From the NCBI GenBank assembly GCA_946619625.1, contig CAMOMF010000102.1, positions 1-15,457 on the forward strand: a stretch of 15,457 nucleotides of DNA, in the 5' to 3' direction. This DNA is from an uncultured Bacteroidales bacterium. Its GTDB lineage: Bacteria > Bacteroidota > Bacteroidia > Bacteroidales > Paludibacteraceae. A program made the position numbers and the translations under genes. Under the pieces are notes generated by a model. The model did no database searches and had not been told where the DNA came from. It saw nothing but the letters and a program-made list of their open reading frames with translations. Position 1 is the stretch's first letter; each line of letters opens with the position of its first letter. Positions 1 through 6,890 of the stretch are shown piece by piece.

Positions 1-383
1 GCTCGCGGATTATATCCAAAGGTATCAGTGCCGGTCGCTCGGAGAACAGTTACCGCGGACTGGTGAAAGTGGTACCGGGAGCAGAGAACGCCCGCAACTA
101 CTCGCAGTGCGACTCCTTGCTCTTAGGCGACAAATGCGGCGCACATACCTTCCCGACCATGCAGATTGACAACCCCACAGCTACCGTAGAACATGAGGCA
201 ACAACCAGTAAGATTTCCGAAGAGCAACTGTTCTACCTGCAGCAGCGAGGTATCGGCATGGAGGACGCCGTGGGGCTGATAGTGAACGGATATGCCAAGG
301 AAGTGCTGAACAAACTGCCCATGGAGTTTGCCGTTGAGGCACAGAAACTGCTGCAAGTCAGTCTGGAGGGAAGCATCGGGTAA
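1..383 (+). CDS. sufB: SufB, Fe-S cluster assembly scaffold subunit (3' end only)
   Basis: This is the last ~127 codons of a gene that begins before the window; the reading frame is already open at base 3. SufB works with SufC (ATPase) and SufD as the cytoplasmic scaffold on which Fe-S clusters are built. What is visible matches the SufB C-terminus closely: the stretch SKGISAGRSENSYRGLVK, then NARNYSQCDSLLLG, CGAHTFP, EHEATTSKI and the closing EFAVEAQKLLQVSLE. The Cys in QCDSLLLG and the one in KCGAHTFP are conserved family positions. SufB rather than SufD is favoured because the NSYRGLVK and QCDSLL segments are SufB-type. The gene ends in TAA and is followed not by sufC but by a U32-family gene 51 bases on, so either sufC and sufD lie upstream or the suf genes are split. 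No start or promoter can be judged. Confidence 0.95.
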   Translation, partial: SRIISKGISAGRSENSYRGLVKVVPGAENARNYSQCDSLLLGDKCGAHTFPTMQIDNPTATVEHEATTSKISEEQLFYLQQRGIGMEDAVGLIVNGYAKEVLNKLPMEFAVEAQKLLQVSLEGSIG

Positions 384-430
384 TTTACCATTTAGACATT
401 TACCATTTAGCCATTTTATTTTACAATTTA
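383..430 (+). repeat. AT-rich tandem repeat between sufB and the U32 gene
   Basis: Two near-identical 15-bp units lie head to tail at 383-397 and 398-412 (atttaccatttagac and atttaccatttagcc). Each is itself built of two 7-8 bp halves starting atttac or atttag. Degenerate copies (attttatttta, caattta) run to about 430. The repeat begins inside the sufB TAA stop, fills the whole spacer and places further TAG triplets (393, 408) in the sufB frame. It is one of several spacer repeats in this window, each with a different unit. Confidence 0.7.
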
Positions 431-434
431 TAGC

Positions 435-1715
435 GTGAACCATCGATACGAAATAATGGCACCGGTGGGCAGTTGGGAGAGTCTGGCTGCTGCCATCGAA
501 GCAGGCGCGAACAGCGTCTATTTTGGCATTGAGCACCTGAACAGGCGTGCCCGCAGTTCCGCCAATTTCACCACCGACGACCTCCACACCATCGCAGAGC
601 GTTGTCAGGCTGCAGGCGTGAAGACGTACCTGACCCTCAACACCGTCATGTACCCCGAAGACCTGCCCCTGATGCGCACCATCGTGGACCATGCCAAACA
701 GGCAGGTATCAGCGCCATCATCGCCTCGGACATCGCGGTCATGCAGTACGCCAACGAGGCGGGCGTGGAGGGGCACCTGTCCACCCAACTGAATATCGCC
801 AACACCGAGGCGCTCCGGTTCTATGCCCAGTTTGCCGATGTAGTGGTGTTGGCGCGTGAGTTGAACTTGGACCAAGTGGCATCCATCCACCGCGACATCG
901 AAGCGCAGCATATCTGCGGCAAGCACGGCGAACCTATCCGGATAGAGATGTTCTGCCATGGCGCCCTCTGCATGGCGGTAAGCGGCAAGTGTTACCTGAG
1001 TCTGCAAAACTACAACCTCAGTGCCAACCGCGGAGCATGCGTACAGATTTGCCGGCGGGGTTACACCGTTCAAGACAAAGAGACCGGCATGCAGTTGGAT
1101 ATCGACAACCAGTATATCATGTCGCCCAAAGACCTCAAGACCATCCATTTCCTCAATAAAATGCTGGACGCGGGGGTCACTGTTCTGAAGATAGAGGGTC
1201 GTGCACGCGGTGCCGAGTACGTCAAGACCGTGGTGGAGTGTTACCGCGAGGCGATAGAAGCTTACGAAAAAGGCGAGTACAACCGGCCCGAAATAAACGG
1301 GCGCATCGCTGCATGGGACGAACGGTTGGCGCGCGTCTTCAACCGAGGCTGGTGGGACGGCTATTACTTGGGACAACGTTTGGGCGAGTGGACGCACGAA
1401 TACGGCAGTCGCGCCACCCGCAAGAAAGTGTATGCAGGCAAAGTGACCAACTACTTCAAGCAGATTGGCGTGGCGGAGTTCTTCGTGGAGGCTGCCGACA
1501 TACACCAAGGCGACGAGTTCCTGGTAACCGGCGAGACTACCGGCGCATACGAGGGCGTGTTCACCGACATCCGTATCGATCTCAAACAGAGTGGAATGGA
1601 AAATGCCGACATTCCTGCCGGCACTGCCACTAAAGGGGTATTCTTCTCCGCAAAAACAGACAAAATCCTGCACCGCGGCGACAAACTATATAAGTTGGTC
1701 GAAAAAAATGATTAA
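435..1715 (+). CDS. U32-family protein (YegQ/TrhP-like), probable tRNA-modification factor
   Basis: A 426-residue protein of the peptidase U32 family. Despite the name, characterised members (E. coli YegQ/TrhP, RlhA, UbiU/UbiV) act in hydroxylation reactions on tRNA, rRNA or quinone precursors, and several bind a [4Fe-4S] cluster. The N-terminal part is a TIM-barrel-like segment starting MAPVGSWESLAAAIEAGAN. The family signature is seen at residues 171-189 (EMFCHGALCMAVSGKCYLS), followed by RGACVQICRRGY at 199-210. Cys179, Cys186, Cys202 and Cys206 are candidate cluster ligands. LKIEGRARGAEYV (251-263) and a C-terminal beta-rich part are also typical. Length fits the YegQ group. The start taken is GTG at 435; Met8 (ATG at 456) is a credible alternative because the family core begins there, and no Shine-Dalgarno sequence decides. 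It follows sufB by 51 bases on the same strand and may share its transcript. Family assignment is firm; exact substrate is inference. Confidence 0.9.
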   Translation: MNHRYEIMAPVGSWESLAAAIEAGANSVYFGIEHLNRRARSSANFTTDDLHTIAERCQAAGVKTYLTLNTVMYPEDLPLMRTIVDHAKQAGISAIIASDIAVMQYANEAGVEGHLSTQLNIANTEALRFYAQFADVVVLARELNLDQVASIHRDIEAQHICGKHGEPIRIEMFCHGALCMAVSGKCYLSLQNYNLSANRGACVQICRRGYTVQDKETGMQLDIDNQYIMSPKDLKTIHFLNKMLDAGVTVLKIEGRARGAEYVKTVVECYREAIEAYEKGEYNRPEINGRIAAWDERLARVFNRGWWDGYYLGQRLGEWTHEYGSRATRKKVYAGKVTNYFKQIGVAEFFVEAADIHQGDEFLVTGETTGAYEGVFTDIRIDLKQSGMENADIPAGTATKGVFFSAKTDKILHRGDKLYKLVEKND

Positions 1716-1724
1716 ATGTAAAAA

Positions 1725-2966
1725 TCAATTGTCCCAACCTATACCTTTGTATTTATCCAAATCCCACTCCTCTTCCACTTCGTTCATGTAGATAGTGTGC
1801 GCCTCGTCCTCCCCGGGCTGGGGTTCATCGTGCTCAATATGCACCACATCGATAGGCGCGTGAGAGATATCTATAACTTGATTGCACTCTTTGGTCAGTT
1901 CGGTCCAAAGGGCGTCTTTCAGTTCTTCTATACCTTGGTGTGCCACCGATGAGAACAGGCAGACCTGCACCTGCGCCGTATGGTTCCCCCACTCGTCGGT
2001 CGTCTCTGGCGCTTCAGGGTTGGCAATGGGATGTTCGGCAAAATAGGTACGCAGTCTGTCCAAGGTCTCGGGGGCAGCGGTGTCGCACTTGGAGATTCCC
2101 AATACACGCGCCTTGGTGAGCAATTCGGGGTTGTATTTACGCAATTCGTTCAGAAGGATGTCATACTCGCGCAGTATCGCCTCAGGTGTACCGATGCCCC
2201 CTTCCAAGTCGTAGGTGGAAGCCGGAACGAGGAACAGCAGCACCGCGTTGCGTTCTATGTGCCTCAGGAACCGCAGTCCCAATCCCTTTCCCTCTGCTGC
2301 ACCCTCGATGATTCCAGGGATGTCCGCCATGCAGAAAGACTGCTCATCGCGATAAGAGACGATACCTAATTGCGGGGTAAGCGTAGTAAAGGGATAGTCC
2401 GCAATCTCAGGTTTGGCGGCACTCACCACCGACAACAACGTCGATTTGCCGGCATTGGGGAATCCCACCAAACCAACATCCGCCAACACCTTCAGTTGCA
2501 GGATAATATTGCGCTCCTCACAATCCTCACCCGGTTGGGCATAGCGGGGAGCCTGGTTGGTGGCAGTACGGAAATGCCAGTTTCCCAGTCCGCCTCTGCC
2601 TCCTTTGAGCAGCACTATCTCCTGCTTATCCTCCTTCACCTCGCAGAGGAACTCACCCGTATCGCCGTCATACACCACCGTACCACAGGGTACTTCGATA
2701 TACTTGTCCTGCCCGTCCTTGCCGAACGAGCGCGACTCCCCACCATGCCCACCGTCGGTTGCCATGATATGTTTCTGGTACTTCAGGTGAAGCAAGGTCC
2801 ACAGGTTGCGGTTACCGCGCAGGATAATATGCCCGCCACGTCCGCCATCTCCGCCATCAGGACCGCCTTTGGGCACATACTTGGCGCGATGGAAATGCAA
2901 CGAACCGGCACCGCCCTTACCCGAGCGGCAGTATATTTTTACATAGTCTATGAAGTTATTCGACAC
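1725..2966 (-). CDS. obg: GTPase Obg/CgtA, ribosome assembly factor
   Basis: Obg is an essential GTPase that binds the large ribosomal subunit during assembly and links it to growth state. The 413-residue product has the glycine-rich Obg fold at about residues 4-160 (KGGPDGGDGGRGG at 33-45, KGGRGGLGN at 121-129). The GTPase domain follows: G1 GFPNAGKS 168-175, switch I YPFTTLTP 191-198, G3 DIPG 215-218. The G4 box reads SKCD (292-295) where most GTPases have NKxD, so the Asn is replaced by Ser. The C-terminus is acidic and ends in a GIGWDN tail. The start is GTG at 2966, matching the family N-terminus (NFIDYVKIYCRSGKGG); no ATG fits better. It is last of five leftward genes, 60 bases after adk, and converges on the U32 gene. 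Confidence 0.96.
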   Translation of the reverse strand: MSNNFIDYVKIYCRSGKGGAGSLHFHRAKYVPKGGPDGGDGGRGGHIILRGNRNLWTLLHLKYQKHIMATDGGHGGESRSFGKDGQDKYIEVPCGTVVYDGDTGEFLCEVKEDKQEIVLLKGGRGGLGNWHFRTATNQAPRYAQPGEDCEERNIILQLKVLADVGLVGFPNAGKSTLLSVVSAAKPEIADYPFTTLTPQLGIVSYRDEQSFCMADIPGIIEGAAEGKGLGLRFLRHIERNAVLLFLVPASTYDLEGGIGTPEAILREYDILLNELRKYNPELLTKARVLGISKCDTAAPETLDRLRTYFAEHPIANPEAPETTDEWGNHTAQVQVCLFSSVAHQGIEELKDALWTELTKECNQVIDISHAPIDVVHIEHDEPQPGEDEAHTIYMNEVEEEWDLDKYKGIGWDN

Positions 2967-3026
2967 GAGAAAACAGTTTATCAGTTTACTACTTCTTGCT
3001 TTGCCGGAACGACTGACACAGCCGCA

Positions 3027-3605
3027 TCAAGCGTAAATCTTGTCCAGCACCTGCTCAATACGGTGGAAAATCTGGTCAATTGCGCCCATACCATCCACCG
3101 CCTCGTATTTGGCAAGCGCCTTGTAATGAGACGCTACAGGCTCTGTCTGGCGGTGATAAACAACCAGCCGCTCCTTGATGGTCTCCAAGTTGTCATCGGC
3201 CCGTCCCGATACTTTGCCACGCTCCAGCAGACGGGTAATCACCTCCTGCTCAGGCACATGGATATCCAGCAACAGAGCGGTTTTATCTCCGCGCCTCTCC
3301 ATCAGTTTCTCCAACTCAACGGCTTGATTTTCGGTGCGGGGGAAACCATCGAAGACCAATCCTTTGGTGTCAGCAGGAAGGGTCTCTATGTACGCTTCCA
3401 GCATACGCAGGGTCACTTCGTCCGGAACCAACAAGCCGCGACCGGTGTAGGAGAAAATCAATTTCCCCAACTCACTGCCGGACGCCACCTCACTACGCAT
3501 CAACTCACCCGTAGAGAGGTGGGTAAGACCGTATTTTTCTACTATTTTGTCTGATTGCGTGCCTTTGCCGCTACCCGGCGCACCGCATAAAATAATGTTA
3601 AGCAT
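3027..3605 (-). CDS. adk: Adenylate kinase (short-LID form)
   Basis: Adenylate kinase interconverts ATP + AMP and 2 ADP in the cytoplasm and sets the cell's energy charge. The 192-residue protein shows the P-loop GAPGSGKGT at 8-16, the AMP-binding region around LSTGELMR (30-37), the DGFPR motif at 86-90, and GRADD (134-138) with following basic residues that close the active site. The LID is the short kind: no Cys-rich zinc insertion is present between RLLERGK and GRADD, as in other ~190-residue bacterial Adks. The start is ATG at 3605 and is directly preceded by a heptamer repeat that also contains the hpt stop codon; no Shine-Dalgarno sequence is present. It sits between hpt and obg and is presumably on the same transcript. 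Confidence 0.97.
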   Translation of the reverse strand: MLNIILCGAPGSGKGTQSDKIVEKYGLTHLSTGELMRSEVASGSELGKLIFSYTGRGLLVPDEVTLRMLEAYIETLPADTKGLVFDGFPRTENQAVELEKLMERRGDKTALLLDIHVPEQEVITRLLERGKVSGRADDNLETIKERLVVYHRQTEPVASHYKALAKYEAVDGMGAIDQIFHRIEQVLDKIYA

Positions 3606-3635
3606 TTATCAATTATCAATTATTAATTATCAATT
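3605..3635 (-). repeat. 7-bp tandem repeat between hpt stop and adk start
   Basis: Four heptamers run without gap on the plus strand: tttatca (3605-3611), attatca (3612-3618), attatta (3619-3625) and attatca (3626-3632), then a partial copy. Read in the coding (minus) direction the unit is tgataat, so every copy carries TGA or TAA, and because 7 is not a multiple of 3 the stops fall in all three frames. The first copy provides the hpt TGA stop and the last runs into the adk ATG. The spacer is nothing but this repeat. Confidence 0.8.
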
Positions 3636-4172
3636 CTTCAGCACGTACACTTCGGGCAAATTGCGAGCCAGACCGTCCAAATCCAAGCCATAACCAATGA
3701 TAAAATCATCGCCTATCGCTTTGCCCACATATTTCGGACGAGCATCTTCGTGCTCCAAACGATTGGGCTTGAACACGAACGAGCAAATCTCCACACTCTT
3801 GGCACCCGCTTGGCGCAACTGTTCAAGGGCGGCGTGCATGGTCAGTCCCGACTCGACAATATCCTCAACTATCACCACATCGCGGTCGCGCACATCGGTC
3901 TCCAAACCAAGCAGTACGGACACTTCGCCGGTGGAACTCATGCCCACGTATGACGATAGTTTCACGAACGACATCGTGCAATCCATATTCACCTTCTTCA
4001 TCAGGTCGGCGGCGAACATAAACGCGCCGTTAAGCATGACCAGAAACAAGGGGTTGCGTCCAGCATAGTCGGCATTAAGCCTATCCGCCAACCGCGTGAC
4101 TATATCGGCAATCTCCTGCCGCGACATCGAGAGCGTAAAAACCCGCTCGCCATATTGTACTTCATTATTCAT
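3630..4172 (-). CDS. hpt: Hypoxanthine phosphoribosyltransferase
   Basis: A type I phosphoribosyltransferase of 180 residues that salvages hypoxanthine (and usually guanine) with PRPP to give IMP or GMP. The PRPP-binding loop is clear at 99-111 (VVIVEDIVESGLT), with two acidic residues before the loop. The flexible catalytic loop (LSSYVG) starts near 72. The base-binding region follows: KPNRLEHE near 135-142 and DDFIIGYGLDLDG at 155-167. The length is typical. Its ATG overlaps the stop of the upstream SPOR gene by 4 bases (ATGA arrangement), which implies translational coupling, and its TGA lies inside the heptamer repeat before adk. Pairing with adk and obg on one strand is a familiar Bacteroidales arrangement. 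Hypoxanthine rather than xanthine or guanine preference is inferred from the family. Confidence 0.94.
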   Translation of the reverse strand: MNNEVQYGERVFTLSMSRQEIADIVTRLADRLNADYAGRNPLFLVMLNGAFMFAADLMKKVNMDCTMSFVKLSSYVGMSSTGEVSVLLGLETDVRDRDVVIVEDIVESGLTMHAALEQLRQAGAKSVEICSFVFKPNRLEHEDARPKYVGKAIGDDFIIGYGLDLDGLARNLPEVYVLKN

Positions 4173-4666
4173 TTCATCAATACGACCTCCTCATCGTGAA
4201 CTACATACATACTGCCTTTTTCCAATAACTCCGGAGCCTGCTTGGCGATAATGTCGCGCAGTTCGTCCAGTGCCTCTTGCGCTTCTTGTTGCGTGCGGTA
4301 ATTGCCCAACCTTACCCGCCAGAACGGTGCCATGTAGGCGCGATACACTTCTATACCCAACCCCAATTCGCGCACTTTCTCCGCAATGTCAGACGACTCT
4401 TTACTCGACACACGCTGGTCGTTCGACGAATAAACCTGAATACGAAAACCATCCTGCAGGTGTTCGTAACTCCGCTCCACACCAAACACGCGGCTCAGCA
4501 ACAACTGCTCAACCGCCTCACTTTGGTGAACCTGCACTTCCGGTTGCAATTCGTCAAAGATAATCAGCCGCCTGCTTACAGCGACACTATCCGACGGCTC
4601 TTGCGCCAAAACAGACGCACTCAACACGAGTGCCACCGCCAAAAGGATATTTCTTATTACTTTCAT
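4169..4666 (-). CDS. Exported SPOR-domain protein
   Basis: A 165-residue protein with a signal peptide: basic start MKVIRN, hydrophobic segment ILLAVALVLSASVL, and probable signal peptidase I cleavage after Ala21 (VLA|Q). A linker with no recognised domain (22-70) precedes a SPOR fold at about 73-161. The fold is recognised by GFRIQVYSS at its start, the helix SSKESSDIAEKVREL, the strand-turn WRVRLGNYRTQQEA (116-129), and the closing strand MYVVHDEEVV. SPOR domains bind peptidoglycan lacking stem peptides at division septa, so a role at the septum or cell wall is likely, but no catalytic domain is present. It lies 25 bases after the nucleoside kinase gene and overlaps hpt by 4 bases. The domain call is confident; a specific function is not assignable. 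Confidence 0.85.
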   Translation of the reverse strand: MKVIRNILLAVALVLSASVLAQEPSDSVAVSRRLIIFDELQPEVQVHQSEAVEQLLLSRVFGVERSYEHLQDGFRIQVYSSNDQRVSSKESSDIAEKVRELGLGIEVYRAYMAPFWRVRLGNYRTQQEAQEALDELRDIIAKQAPELLEKGSMYVVHDEEVVLMK

Positions 4667-4691
4667 ATGCTATTAATCCGGTTTGTATTTT

Positions 4692-6374
4692 TTAGTACCT
4701 GAAGGACGAGCCGCCCAGGAACTCGCGCAACATGGATGTCGGCGGGATTTCTTTCTCCGCAATCTGCTCCACATACGCAAGTAGGTTCAGCAGACGGTAC
4801 GCCTCGGTATATTCCGGACAGGACTTGGGTACCTGCGAAAGGAGCGGTTCGGCATGGCGCTTCAGCACCGACAACTCGAAAATCAGTGCCGAGTTGAACA
4901 TGGCATCAGCATACTCCTGGAAAGGATAAATCCATTTCTCCTCACCACGGACCACCGAGTCGCAGCGCGCAATCGTCTCACGGGCGGAGTACCCGCGGTA
5001 ACGATAATCGCGCACTACACGACGGATAAGTCGCGTGTCTGTCGTAGGAATCCAATTATGATTGTCCACATTGATGGTGGTCAGCGCACTCACGTAGATA
5101 CGGAACGTCTCATGCCGCGGAATATTGGGAATCAACTCCGGATTCAAGGCGTGAATGCCCTCCAGAATAATCACATTATCCTTCTCTATCTTCAGTTTGT
5201 TGCCCATGAAATAACGCTTGCCATCCTCAAAATTGTACGTCGGCAGCGACACCTCTTTTCCATCCAGCAAGTCTTGCAGTTGCTGGCGGAACAGGTCAAG
5301 GTCAAGTGCATGTATATCCTCAAAATCGTAGTCACCCTTTTTGTCTTTGGGCGTGTCTATACGGTTCACGAAATAGTTGTCCATGGAGATGACTACCGGA
5401 CGTATCCCATTGACCATCAGTTGGATAGTCAAACGTTTGGAGAATGTCGTCTTACCCGAAGACGACGGTCCGCTGATCAACACAAACTTGGGTCTTCCGC
5501 CGGGACGGTTGGTTATCATGTCGGCAATGATTCCCACTTTCTTCTCATGCAGTGCCTCTGCCAGCTTGATCATCTCATACGCGCGAGGCGTACGGCACAA
5601 CGCGTTCAACTCGCCTATATTGCTGATTCCAAGCAACTTGTTCCACCCCACATACTCGCTGAAGATACCGAACATCTTGTCCTGCGGAATCGCCTCCTCC
5701 AAACAGTCAGGGTGCTGACGATTCGGTATACGAAGCAACATGCCGTCGAAATAGGGCTCTAAGTCAAAGATATTCAGGTAGCCTGTAGATGGGGCTAACA
5801 CGTCTGTATAGTAATCTATATAGTCACCCATGCGGAAATAGCGGATATACGGGTTGCCCAACGTCATGAACAGGGCACGCTCGCCATCCGTACGGCCGCC
5901 GAACAGTTCCATTACCTGCTCCGCCTGCTTCTCCTCCACTACGATTTCTTCGTTCGCATCCACAATCTCTTGCATGCGGGTACGAAGTCCCTTCACCATA
6001 TCGCTGGTCAGCGCCCGCTCCTCACCTTTGGGCCACTGGATAACGCAATAATAACCTTTGCTGATGGGGTGCTCTATACGCAGGTCTGCACGAGGATACA
6101 GATCGTGGATAGCACGACTCAGCACCATCGACAACGTTCTCACATAGCAACGCATTCCCGTGGCGCACGAGGCATCTACAAACTCAATATTTTTTGGTTT
6201 GAACACCACATACCCCATATCTTCCAGTTTGTAATTCACCACCCCTGCCAAACAATCGTATGGCAAATGAATGGACAAACGGTCATAAATCTCCCGCAAG
6301 GTCAAGCCACGAGGTATGTCGTAGTACTTGCCCGTGTTCTTACAAAAAACCGTTATCAGTCTGCTCTGTCCCAT
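4692..6374 (-). CDS. TGS-domain/uridine-kinase-like nucleoside kinase
   Basis: A 560-residue fusion common in Bacteroidota. Residues 1-60 resemble a TGS domain (ITVFCKNTGKYYDIPRGLTL), followed by a ThrRS-like second domain to about 200 and a linker. A P-loop kinase of the uridine kinase/phosphoribulokinase family occupies about 290-500. The P-loop is GPSSSGKTT (302-310), followed by MDNYFVNR (331-338) and YDFEDIHALD (349-358), typical of uridine kinases. The likely reaction is NTP-dependent phosphorylation of a nucleoside; the role of the synthetase-like half is unknown. The frame is open for 60 codons upstream, but Met at 6374 is chosen. The family N-terminus starts there, a promoter ends about 18 bases before it, and the extension has no family-like sequence. 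It is the first gene of the leftward group ending in obg. Confidence 0.88.
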   Translation of the reverse strand: MGQSRLITVFCKNTGKYYDIPRGLTLREIYDRLSIHLPYDCLAGVVNYKLEDMGYVVFKPKNIEFVDASCATGMRCYVRTLSMVLSRAIHDLYPRADLRIEHPISKGYYCVIQWPKGEERALTSDMVKGLRTRMQEIVDANEEIVVEEKQAEQVMELFGGRTDGERALFMTLGNPYIRYFRMGDYIDYYTDVLAPSTGYLNIFDLEPYFDGMLLRIPNRQHPDCLEEAIPQDKMFGIFSEYVGWNKLLGISNIGELNALCRTPRAYEMIKLAEALHEKKVGIIADMITNRPGGRPKFVLISGPSSSGKTTFSKRLTIQLMVNGIRPVVISMDNYFVNRIDTPKDKKGDYDFEDIHALDLDLFRQQLQDLLDGKEVSLPTYNFEDGKRYFMGNKLKIEKDNVIILEGIHALNPELIPNIPRHETFRIYVSALTTINVDNHNWIPTTDTRLIRRVVRDYRYRGYSARETIARCDSVVRGEEKWIYPFQEYADAMFNSALIFELSVLKRHAEPLLSQVPKSCPEYTEAYRLLNLLAYVEQIAEKEIPPTSMLREFLGGSSFRY

Positions 6375-6391
6375 AAAAAAAGAAATTTGGT

Positions 6392-6424
6392 GCAAAATTA
6401 CAAAAAAAAATTGACATACGCAAG
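6392..6424 (-). promoter_or_regulatory. Bacteroidota-type promoter for the nucleoside kinase operon
   Basis: On the minus strand the -7 element reads TAATTTTGC (6400-6392), an exact fit to TAnnTTTGC, and TTG at 6423-6421 lies 20 bases upstream as the -33 element. Transcription should start around 6386-6384, giving a very short 5' leader before the ATG at 6374. This supports the choice of that start codon over the longer open frame. Confidence 0.7.
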
Positions 6425-6660
6425 TCTTTTGCAAAAAAAGTGCAAACAATTTATTGCTTGCGCTACTTTTTGCAGCAAAGACTGTCGAGTTTTCTAAAAC
6501 GAATAAGTCTTTTGTACCCGGTACACTCCTCCAATACAGCCACGCACCCATCATACGAACTCAAGATACAAAAAACATCCCAAAGAAAGAAAGAAAAATC
6601 GCAAAAAAGACACTTTTTGAGCAAAAATAAGCGAAAATGCACATTTTTTTACGATTATTC
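6425..6660. other. Non-coding spacer between divergent promoters
   Basis: This AT-rich stretch separates the leftward kinase promoter from the rightward RNA promoter. I see no gene, stable hairpin or repeat here beyond A-rich runs near 6576-6608. A TATTTTTGC match on the minus strand at 6629-6622 has no -33 partner at the right spacing, so it is not called as a promoter. Confidence 0.6.
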
Positions 6661-6692
6661 TTGGTCATGTCAAAAAAAAGCAGTACCTTTGC
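6661..6692 (+). promoter_or_regulatory. Bacteroidota-type promoter for the structured RNA / tRNA-Leu unit
   Basis: TTG at 6661-6663, a 20-base spacer, then TACCTTTGC at 6684-6692, an exact TAnnTTTGC -7 element. The geometry is identical to the leftward promoter of the nucleoside kinase operon. The predicted start, 6-8 bases after the -7 element, is about 6697-6699, exactly where the paired 5' end of the following RNA begins. Confidence 0.75.
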
Positions 6693-6698
6693 AGGCTT

Positions 6699-6890
6699 TT
6701 TCGCGTGAAAGCCCCATAATTACATGGGGTCCCCGACACAAACCAAGCCATTGGCTGTTTGTGGTGGGGAGAGCGGGGGCCTTGAGGACTTCAATGACGC
6801 TGTAGTGAAGACGGAAGCGTCAGTCAGTGTCCGAAAGTGCCGCACAGCGCAGCAGATCGTCTGGAACGCAGTGTAAGAAAGAACGCGAGA
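6699..6890 (+). ncRNA. Unassigned structured RNA of about 190 nt
   Basis: No protein-coding frame is credible here, yet the stretch is densely self-complementary. The two ends pair over 8 positions (TTTCGCGT at 6699-6706 with ACGCGAGA at 6883-6890, one G-U pair), closing the whole RNA. Inside are a hairpin CCCCAT/ATGGGG (6712-6717, 6724-6729) and a long compound hairpin 6731-6769 (CCCC/GGGG and CACAAAC/GTTTGTG, with an AGCC/GGCT tip). A 7-bp stem TGACGCT/AGCGTCA (6795-6801, 6816-6822) and CAGA/TCTG flanked by GCG/CGC (6847-6869) follow. A consensus promoter places its 5' end, and tRNA-Leu starts at the very next base, so RNase P cleavage would free its 3' end. Size and setting recall 6S RNA or the Rfam Bacteroidales-1 motif, but I could not match conserved sequence of either. 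SRP, tmRNA and RNase P signatures are absent. Confidence 0.6.

Noticed and set aside
123..1673. A 516-codon open frame on the minus strand opposite sufB and the U32 gene
   Set aside because: It lies antisense to two clearly conserved proteins, shows no recognisable domain and has low-complexity His/Val/Gln composition typical of a mirror frame.
2370..3554. A 394-codon plus-strand frame opposite obg and adk
   Set aside because: It spans two real genes and their spacer on the other strand and has no family-like motifs; a codon-bias artefact.
4854..5762. A 302-codon plus-strand frame opposite the nucleoside kinase
   Set aside because: Antisense to the P-loop kinase domain, with no motif and no promoter.
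6375..6554. 60-residue N-terminal extension of the nucleoside kinase
   Set aside because: A consensus promoter lies within it and the family N-terminus begins at Met 6374.
6622..6629. A second minus-strand -7 match TATTTTTGC
   Set aside because: There is no TTG at the -33 distance, and it would give a leader of about 240 bases beside a better promoter.
6820..6850. Resemblance of GTCAGTGTCCGAAAG to SRP RNA domain IV
   Set aside because: The GGAA loop with its closing pairs and the downstream AGCAGC side of the symmetric loop are missing, so an SRP RNA call is not supported.
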